64,000 nucleotides of DNA from CALINF01 sp039980455 (GTDB lineage Bacteria > Pseudomonadota > Gammaproteobacteria > Pseudomonadales > Halieaceae), in assembly GCA_039980455.1 (NCBI GenBank), contig JBDXCG010000003.1, positions 930,001 to 994,000 of the forward strand. Direction: 5' to 3'. The notes below the pieces were generated by a model, which had not been told where the DNA came from, made no database searches, and saw only the letters and a list, made by a program, of their open reading frames with translations. The first letter of the stretch is position 1, and every line of letters starts with the position of its first letter. Both the position numbers and the translations under genes were made by a program. Below are positions 58,628 to 64,000 of this stretch, piece after piece.

Positions 58628-61522
58628 ATGAAAAAGATGCTAATCAACGCAACCCAGCACGAAGAGCTGCGCGTTGCACTCGTCGATGGACAACGTCTTT
58701 ACGATCTTGATATCGAGAACCGTACCCGGGTACAGAAAAAATCCAACGTCTACAAAGCCAAGATCACGCGAGTTGAGCCCAGCCTCGAAGCAGCGTTTGT
58801 CGAATTTGGCGCTGATCGCCACGGCTTTTTACCCCTCAAAGAAATTGCTCCTGAGTATTTCTATCAGAAACCCGGCAAAGGTGAAGGCCGTCTCAAGATC
58901 AGGGACGTTGTAAAAGAAGGTACCGAGATAATCATTCAGGTAGACAAGGAAGAGCGCGGCAATAAGGGTGCAGCGCTGACCACCTTTGTCAGCCTCGCTG
59001 GCCGCTACATGGTGCTTATGCCGAACAACCCACGCGCCGGTGGCATTTCGCGTCGTATCGAAGGTGACGACCGTTCCGACCTACGCGATGCGCTAAACGA
59101 GCTTGAGATTCCCAATGGTATGGGCGTTATCATTCGAACTGCCGGAATCGGTCGCAGCGCTGAAGAACTACAATGGGACCTGAACTACCTGCTACAAGTG
59201 TGGGAAGCCATCCAGAAAGGCAGCCAGGAAAACTCGGCACCTGTTTTGCTGTACCAAGAAAGCAACGTAATCATTCGCGCAGTGCGTGACTACTTGCGTG
59301 ACGATGTCGACCAGGTTCTGATCGATTCACCAGACGCACTGGCAGAGGCGCTGGATTTTGTCGCCAAAGTGATGCCGCAGTACAAATCACGCATCCGCTT
59401 ATACGAAGACCCTGTGCCCCTCTTCAACCGCTTCCAGGTGGAAAGCCAGATTGAATCTGCCTTCCAACGTGAAGTGCGCTTGCCATCGGGTGGTTCGATT
59501 GTGATCGACCCAACTGAAGCGCTGATTTCCATCGACATCAACTCTGCGCGCGCCACCAAAGGCAGCAACATTGAAGAAACCGCACTCAAGACAAATCTAG
59601 AGGCTGCAGATGAAATCGCCCGTCAATTGCGACTGCGCGACATGGGCGGCCTGGTTGTAATCGACTTCATCGATATGCTGGCAACACGTAACCAGCGGGC
59701 AGTAGAAAACCGCGTTCGCGATGCGCTTGAAATCGATCGTGCACGAGTACAGGTTGGCCGCATCTCGCGCTTTGGCCTCCTCGAGATGTCACGTCAGCGC
59801 TTGCGTCCTTCGTTGGGTGAGACAAGCGCTATCGTCTGCCCGCGCTGCACCGGCCAGGGCTCTATTCGCGATACCAAATCTTTGGCGCTATCGATACTTC
59901 GCCTTGTAGAGGAAGAGTCCATCAAAGAACGCAGTGCGGAGGTTCGCGCCATCGTACCCGTTGATGTGGCTGCCTACCTCCTGAACGAGAAGCGTGCAGC
60001 ACTCAGTGAGATCGAACAGATTACCCGCAGTCGCGTCCTTGTGATCCCGAACCCGAACCTCGAAACACCGCACTTTGAAGTACAACGTTTGCGCGATGAC
60101 GAGGTGGATGAGAATCACACCAGCAGCTACAAGATCGACATCACGGTACCTGACACAGAGGCCATCAGCGACACTCATTCTGCCGATATTCCGCAGCAAC
60201 AGGCCGTAGTACAAGCAATCAAACTCGAGTCTGCACCCGAGCCCACGCCAGAAGCAGCACCCAAGCAGGCCAAAGCGCCTCAAAAGGGCCGCAAAAACAA
60301 CAAGCGTGCGCCTGCCAAGCCCGCCGCCAAGGTAGGTTTGTTCGCCAAAATCTGGGGAGCACTCACCGGTACCGCGGCTGAAGAAGAAAAGCCTGCAGCG
60401 AAGCAACCGGCAGCGCGTGGTAAACAAGGCGGTGCCGAGAGAGATGGCCAGAAGTCGAAAAATGGCTCAGGGCGTAATCGCAATCGCAACCGCAATCGGA
60501 ACCGCAACCGCAACAACTCTGAGCAAGGTCGCTCTGATAACAGATCTGATGGTCGCCAGGACAATCGGCAACAGGGCCAAAAAGCGCGCGGAAACCGAGA
60601 TGAATCCGGCGAATCGCGTGATAAGCCAAATCGTCGCAACAGGCCTGCGCGTGATAACTCGCGCAAGCAAACAGAGTCTGCAGACGTGGCGCAGCCAGAA
60701 AACGCATCGATAGATTCCGGCAACGCGTCAGAGCAACGTGATTCGGCCGCCAAGGGCAATCAGCCCCGCAAGCGCCCTAGTGACATGAAGCGCGGAGAAC
60801 CACGCCGGCGCAAGCGCAATCGTGGACCAAGAGCTGACGACGCTAGCACGGCATCGAATGAAGCACAGGGCAATCTAGAGCAACTGGCAGAGAAGCCAGC
60901 GACTGCTGCAGAGCCCGTTGACACGGCTACCGCCGCTGCAGCAACTGCAACCGCCGCGGCAGCAGTGGCTGTAGCCGACGTGGTTGCAGATACCTCTGCG
61001 GATGATAAACCCACAGCAACCGCTGCTGAGCCAACGGTAACTGCCGAGACAGCTGTTGAAAATATCGCAGCGGCCGAAGAGACAGTTGCAGCGACAGAGC
61101 CTACCGCTACCGACACTAGCGAGGAGGTTTCTGCGCAGGTCGAGGACACGCAAGAGGCTGACGATTCAGCCGACGCTGCAGCAGATAGCACCCCAGAAGC
61201 TGCTGCACCGGTCGCGGCACAAGAGCCTGAAGCGCCGGCTCCCGAGCCAGTAGCGGCGGAGCCTGTTCAGCCAGAAAAAGATACCTCAGCGGATACCGGC
61301 GGCATCACCAGCGAAGGACGCGCAGTTAATGATCCGCGAATTGCGCCCGCAGCCGCTACCGAGTTGAATATCGAAACGGCGCACCCTGTCTTGTTCAGCG
61401 ATCAGGTAGCACCTGCAGCGCAGCCCAGCGATCGGGAAGTTGCCAGAGCCAGCAACGATCCGCGTGGCCCTGCTACTCCGGCAGCCGCTAGCACTGAACC
61501 AGAGGCCGCTGCACAGGGATAG
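58628..61522 (+). CDS. rne: Ribonuclease E
   Basis: Essential endoribonuclease and degradosome scaffold, 964 residues. It starts KKMLINATQHEELRVALVDG. The S1 domain (about 36-120), 5'-sensor and DNase-I-like catalytic part contain LISIDINSARATKG and VVIDFIDMLATRN with the two metal-binding Asp. The zinc link is VCPRCTGQGSIRDT. After about residue 520 the tail is disordered: an Arg/Asn repeat (RNRNRNRNRNRNRNR, encoded at 60,475-60,515), a basic segment, then a long Ala/Thr/Glu/Val-rich stretch, and two N-D-P-R motifs (GRAVNDPRIAP and RASNDPRGPA) near the end. The tail should bind RNA and degradosome partners. Confidence 0.97.
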   Translation: MKKMLINATQHEELRVALVDGQRLYDLDIENRTRVQKKSNVYKAKITRVEPSLEAAFVEFGADRHGFLPLKEIAPEYFYQKPGKGEGRLKIRDVVKEGTEIIIQVDKEERGNKGAALTTFVSLAGRYMVLMPNNPRAGGISRRIEGDDRSDLRDALNELEIPNGMGVIIRTAGIGRSAEELQWDLNYLLQVWEAIQKGSQENSAPVLLYQESNVIIRAVRDYLRDDVDQVLIDSPDALAEALDFVAKVMPQYKSRIRLYEDPVPLFNRFQVESQIESAFQREVRLPSGGSIVIDPTEALISIDINSARATKGSNIEETALKTNLEAADEIARQLRLRDMGGLVVIDFIDMLATRNQRAVENRVRDALEIDRARVQVGRISRFGLLEMSRQRLRPSLGETSAIVCPRCTGQGSIRDTKSLALSILRLVEEESIKERSAEVRAIVPVDVAAYLLNEKRAALSEIEQITRSRVLVIPNPNLETPHFEVQRLRDDEVDENHTSSYKIDITVPDTEAISDTHSADIPQQQAVVQAIKLESAPEPTPEAAPKQAKAPQKGRKNNKRAPAKPAAKVGLFAKIWGALTGTAAEEEKPAAKQPAARGKQGGAERDGQKSKNGSGRNRNRNRNRNRNRNNSEQGRSDNRSDGRQDNRQQGQKARGNRDESGESRDKPNRRNRPARDNSRKQTESADVAQPENASIDSGNASEQRDSAAKGNQPRKRPSDMKRGEPRRRKRNRGPRADDASTASNEAQGNLEQLAEKPATAAEPVDTATAAAATATAAAAVAVADVVADTSADDKPTATAAEPTVTAETAVENIAAAEETVAATEPTATDTSEEVSAQVEDTQEADDSADAAADSTPEAAAPVAAQEPEAPAPEPVAAEPVQPEKDTSADTGGITSEGRAVNDPRIAPAAATELNIETAHPVLFSDQVAPAAQPSDREVARASNDPRGPATPAAASTEPEAAAQG
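60475..60515 (+). repeat. Short tandem repeat in rne encoding Arg-Asn
   Basis: About seven copies of a 6-base unit CG(C/G)AA(T/C) that encode alternating Arg and Asn in the RNase E tail. Third positions vary between copies, so the peptide rather than the DNA repeat seems to be kept. Confidence 0.8.
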
Positions 61523-61640
61523 TAAGAAGCACCAGGCGGCAGCTTTCGAAAGTGAGATGCCGCTAAGCCGCGCCATCAGATGAGTAATCAGAAACGCGGC
61601 TACTAGATATGAAAAAACCGGCGCGAGAGGCTTTCGCCTC

Positions 61641-61668
61641 TTGTGTCGAGTAGTTAAAAACGTATAAT
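61641..61668 (+). promoter_or_regulatory. Sigma-70 promoter of tRNA-Ser
   Basis: A perfect TATAAT (61663-61668) lies 16 bases after TTGTGT (61641-61646, three of six). The start would be near 61675, some 32 bases before the mature tRNA. Confidence 0.75.
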
Positions 61669-61706
61669 CTCGCGTTCTTCACGCAAGTGAAGAAACATGT
61701 TTTTCC

Positions 61707-61796
61707 GGTGGGCTGGCTGAGTGGTCGAAAGCGGCGGTCTTGAAAACCGTTGACGGTTTATCCCGTCCGTAGGTTCGAATCCTACGCCCACCGCCA
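61707..61796 (+). tRNA. tRNA-Ser (anticodon UGA)
   Basis: Type II tRNA of 90 bases with encoded CCA (61794-61796). Acceptor GGTGGGC pairs with GCCCACC, discriminator G as required for SerRS. The anticodon loop is CTTGAAA (anticodon TGA). It has a long variable arm (TTGACGGTTTATCCCGTCC) and a T arm GTAGG-TTCGAAT-CCTAC. Own promoter and terminator flank it. Confidence 0.97.
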
Positions 61797-61803
61797 TATT
61801 CGA

Positions 61804-61833
61804 AGGGCTTCAAGCAATTGAAGCCCTTTTTTT
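61804..61833 (+). terminator. Intrinsic terminator of tRNA-Ser
   Basis: AGGGCTTCAA-GCAA-TTGAAGCCCT, a perfect 10 bp stem with a GNRA loop, continuing into a T-run (61827-61833), eight bases after the tRNA. Confidence 0.93.
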
Positions 61834-61897
61834 GTGTCTGGACTTGTTGAAGCACTTACAGGAAGGAACACGCTGCGTTATTGGCGTGGGCATGGCC

Positions 61898-63556
61898 CTA
61901 AAGCAACATAATGAGAGTGCCTGCGAGCGTGAGTATCACATTGGCAAAGGCATACGCACCTGTATAACCCAATGCCGGCACGTTACTTTGCGCCGCGCCT
62001 GTAACCACGCTCAATGCAGCGCCGGATGTCATGGATCCGGTCACGCCACCCAGCGCTTCAGCTGGGTTTAAATTAAGCACCTTCCGACTGAAAAAGTAAC
62101 CTACTAAAACCGGCACCAGCGTTACCAGCACGCCTGCTCCAATCAGCTTAACGCCTGCACTCTGGACAATCTCTACAATCCCACCGCCCGAATTCAAGCC
62201 AACACCGGCCATGAACATTAGCAGGCCAAGCTCCATCAATACCCAGCGCGCGGACGATGGCACGCGCCCGAAAACGGGCCAGATGGAGCGCGCGAAACCA
62301 ATCAACAGGCCCGTAATCAATAGACCGCCAGCCATGCCTAACCCTATAGTTACACCGCCTATTGTGATGGCGAGGGTCCCTAAGCCAATACCTGCGGATA
62401 TTCCAATTGCAAAGGTAAACAAATCTGTCTCGGTCACATCACGCTCCACATGACCTACGTGGCGCACTAACCTCTCAATTGCAAAGTCTGGCCCAAACAC
62501 CGTTATCACATCACCGCGATGAAGAATCAGCTCTTCGGTAAATGGCATCTCAGTGCGCTGTCGGCGCACTGCCAAGGGCAAAGCACCTATGCGCTCGTCC
62601 AGGCGAATTTCACTTATAGGATGGCCGACCACGTTGGGATTAGATACGACGACCTGCGCGGTACTCATAGCCACACTCAGCCCTTTCGCGTCTGCTATCT
62701 CCTCTCCAATCTCCGGCGCGTGAGCCAGAAGATGATCGACCCTGCCAATAACCAACACTTCGTCACCGATTTCGAGCCGAGTGTCATAGCTCAGAGGCAC
62801 TTCTTCTCCATTGCGCCTGATTCCGGCAACCGAAACATCCCTGGGTGCCGCTAACTCCATCTCATAGACGGAACGACCGAGTTTTTCAGACTTTGTGACG
62901 CGATAGGTACGGCGAGTAATCTTAGAGATATCAGGCCCAGCTTCAGGGTCGTTGCCGCTCTCCAGCTTGGCCGCCTCGGCGGGTAGATCTATACCCAGCA
63001 CTCGTGGCAGCAGTCGTATAATAAGAATAAGCCCGATGAGGCCGAATAAGTAAGTCAGCGCGTAGCCAGCGCCTATATTCGTGAGAACTTGTTCGCTGGT
63101 ATAGCCGGCAGGCATCTCCACCAGGCCCGATCGCACCGCGTCCTGAGCTGCTGCGAGAGTCGGCGTGGTTGTCATAGCGCCGCCCATTAAACCGGCGGCA
63201 AGACCCGGTGCGAAATCTAGTACTCGAGCCAGACCCACAGCAAGCCCAAAACCAGTAGTCGCAACGACCAGCGCGAGAGACAAATATTTCAGGCCGCTGG
63301 TCATTAGAACATCAAAGAACTGCGGTCCCGCCTGGAACCCTACGCAGAAAATAAACAGAACAAACCCGAAAGTTTGCGCGCCTGCATACATGGTAAAGCC
63401 GAAGTGCCCAAAAACAAGACCGGCCAGCAATACGCCACCTACTGCACCTAGACTGATATCAAAGACCTTGATACTACCGATCAAGTACCCCAGACCCAGC
63501 ACCAGAAAAAGAACCAATACTGGTTGCCCCAATAGGTAGTCGTACACTGTCATCAT
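61898..63556 (-). CDS. AspT/YidE/YbjL family transporter with TrkA-C domains
   Basis: Membrane protein of about 552 residues built from two hydrophobic halves (about residues 8-185 and 385-550, five to six helices each) around two RCK/TrkA-C-like soluble domains (about 205-375; VAGIRRNGEEVPLSYDTRLE and LPLAVRRQRTEMPFTEELIL). This is the layout of the aspartate:alanine exchanger family and E. coli YidE/YbjL. Each half has a glycine-rich G-x-x-x-G-x-x-T/S-T motif: AAGLMGGAMTTTPTLAAAQD and GGVTGSMTSGAALSVVTGAA. Substrate is unknown. The frame starts GTG-ATG-ATG; I use the first ATG at 63556. Confidence 0.88.
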   Translation of the reverse strand: MMTVYDYLLGQPVLVLFLVLGLGYLIGSIKVFDISLGAVGGVLLAGLVFGHFGFTMYAGAQTFGFVLFIFCVGFQAGPQFFDVLMTSGLKYLSLALVVATTGFGLAVGLARVLDFAPGLAAGLMGGAMTTTPTLAAAQDAVRSGLVEMPAGYTSEQVLTNIGAGYALTYLFGLIGLILIIRLLPRVLGIDLPAEAAKLESGNDPEAGPDISKITRRTYRVTKSEKLGRSVYEMELAAPRDVSVAGIRRNGEEVPLSYDTRLEIGDEVLVIGRVDHLLAHAPEIGEEIADAKGLSVAMSTAQVVVSNPNVVGHPISEIRLDERIGALPLAVRRQRTEMPFTEELILHRGDVITVFGPDFAIERLVRHVGHVERDVTETDLFTFAIGISAGIGLGTLAITIGGVTIGLGMAGGLLITGLLIGFARSIWPVFGRVPSSARWVLMELGLLMFMAGVGLNSGGGIVEIVQSAGVKLIGAGVLVTLVPVLVGYFFSRKVLNLNPAEALGGVTGSMTSGAALSVVTGAAQSNVPALGYTGAYAFANVILTLAGTLIMLL

Positions 63557-63628
63557 CACTAGGTACTGCCTCGTAGTTTAGGTCTTTCGTTGCCACCAGT
63601 GGCACTCAGTTTGGTTCCCGATACACCA

Positions 63629-64000
63629 CTAATCAGCAGGTGACTTTACCCGGTAGAGGATTGCGTAAAATACTGGAATCAAGATCATCGTCAGGATTGT
63701 GCCGAACAACAAGCCAAACATGATTGTGTAGGCCATGCCCACCCAAAACACATCGGTAATGAGCGGGATTACGCCTAGAATGGTGGTTGCAGCACCCAAA
63801 ACCACTGGACGCACACGCGACATACCGGCCGCTACAGTAGCGTCATAAGGCGTCAGACCGAGGTCCTTATTCGCATCAATTTCGTCCAGCAATACGATTG
63901 CGTTCTTAATCATCAAACCTACCAGACTCATAGCACCTAATAGGGCCATAAAACCAAACGCGGTCTGGGTACCCGCAAGAATGGCCGTTATGCCAATTAA
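63629..64000 (-). CDS. RND efflux transporter permease, C-terminal part
   Basis: The 3' end of an AcrB/CusA-type resistance-nodulation-division permease; the frame stays open to the window edge, so only the last 123 residues are seen. The visible part is the transmembrane helix 11-12 region: LLGAMSLVGLMIKNAIVLLD, ATVAAGMSRVRPVVLGAATT, ILGVIPLITDVFWVGMAYTI and FGLLFGTILTMILIPVFYAI. These are the standard C-terminal RND segments. Substrate cannot be told. It is 69 bases upstream of the AspT-like gene. Confidence 0.92.
   Translation of the reverse strand, partial: LIGITAILAGTQTAFGFMALLGAMSLVGLMIKNAIVLLDEIDANKDLGLTPYDATVAAGMSRVRPVVLGAATTILGVIPLITDVFWVGMAYTIMFGLLFGTILTMILIPVFYAILYRVKSPAD

Noticed and set aside
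60760..61191. 143-residue Ala/Ser-rich minus-strand frame inside rne
   Set aside because: Antisense of the low-complexity RNase E tail; long frames are expected by chance there.
61611..61650. Hairpin after rne as a possible rne terminator
   Set aside because: AGAGGC-TTTC-GCCTCT is a stem, but it is followed by TGTGTCGAG and overlaps the tRNA-Ser promoter; no T-run.
1..64000. CRISPR arrays, prophage or insertion sequences
   Set aside because: No regularly spaced repeats, integrase, transposase or phage structural genes were seen anywhere in the window.

Overview
The window is chromosomal DNA of a gammaproteobacterium, most probably a marine member of the Pseudomonadales/Cellvibrionales side of the class. 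The basis is gene order. Three blocks follow the order I know from Pseudomonas: cysG-serS-(crcB)-rarA-lolA-ftsK-trxB-aat-bpt-infA-clpA-clpS; tig-clpP-clpX-lon-hupB-ppiD behind a tRNA-Leu; and pilZ-holB-tmk-mltG-pabC-fabF-acpP-fabG-fabD-rpmF-yceD-maf-rluC-rne. The lineage is an inference from synteny and family resemblance; no database was searched. No phage, insertion sequence or CRISPR array was seen.

Region 1 to about 15,100 (minus strand) is a surface-polysaccharide locus. It starts with a MarR-type EPS regulator, followed by a UDP-GlcNAc dehydrogenase (wbpA-like), galE, an FkbM methyltransferase, a Wzx-type flippase, two sulfotransferases, a Wzy-like polymerase, three or more glycosyltransferases, a second FkbM methyltransferase and a SAM methyltransferase. 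A further reading frame, probably another glycosyltransferase, is cut by the window start. Most junctions are 4-base stop/start overlaps, and GTG/TTG starts are common. The predicted product is a sulfated, methylated, acidic heteropolysaccharide made by the Wzx/Wzy route. rfaH lies just upstream, and the leader of the operon carries a near-consensus ops element, so RfaH antitermination probably controls the cluster.

Region 15,160-29,312 is housekeeping: rfaH, cysG, serS, crcB, rarA, lolA and ftsK on the minus strand, then trxB, aat, bpt and infA on the plus strand, converging on clpA-clpS. Aat, Bpt, ClpA and ClpS together form a complete bacterial N-degron (N-end rule) pathway. The 0.8 kb gap to etfA contains a pair of inverted copies of an approximately 110 bp dispersed repeat.

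Region 30,100-45,090 holds etfBA divergent from ETF-ubiquinone oxidoreductase, a DUF1285 gene, a YiiX-type papain-fold protein, serA, ppiD, hupB, lon, clpX, clpP, tig and tRNA-Leu(UAG). lon has a heat-shock (sigma-32) type promoter. hupB has a perfect 10 bp palindrome over its -10 box.

Region 45,250-58,040 has an unusual pair, a phosphomannose-isomerase-like cupin with a leaderless GH84 O-GlcNAcase-like enzyme. Next comes an intergenic segment with three hairpins ending in a strong terminator on the otherwise empty plus strand (a candidate small RNA). The pilZ-to-yceD fatty-acid block follows, in which plsX is missing from its usual place between rpmF and fabD, and then maf (plus strand) and rluC.

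Region 58,041-64,000 contains the rne gene with a long leader, tRNA-Ser(UGA) with its own promoter and terminator, an AspT/YidE-type transporter and the C-terminal end of an RND efflux permease that runs off the window.
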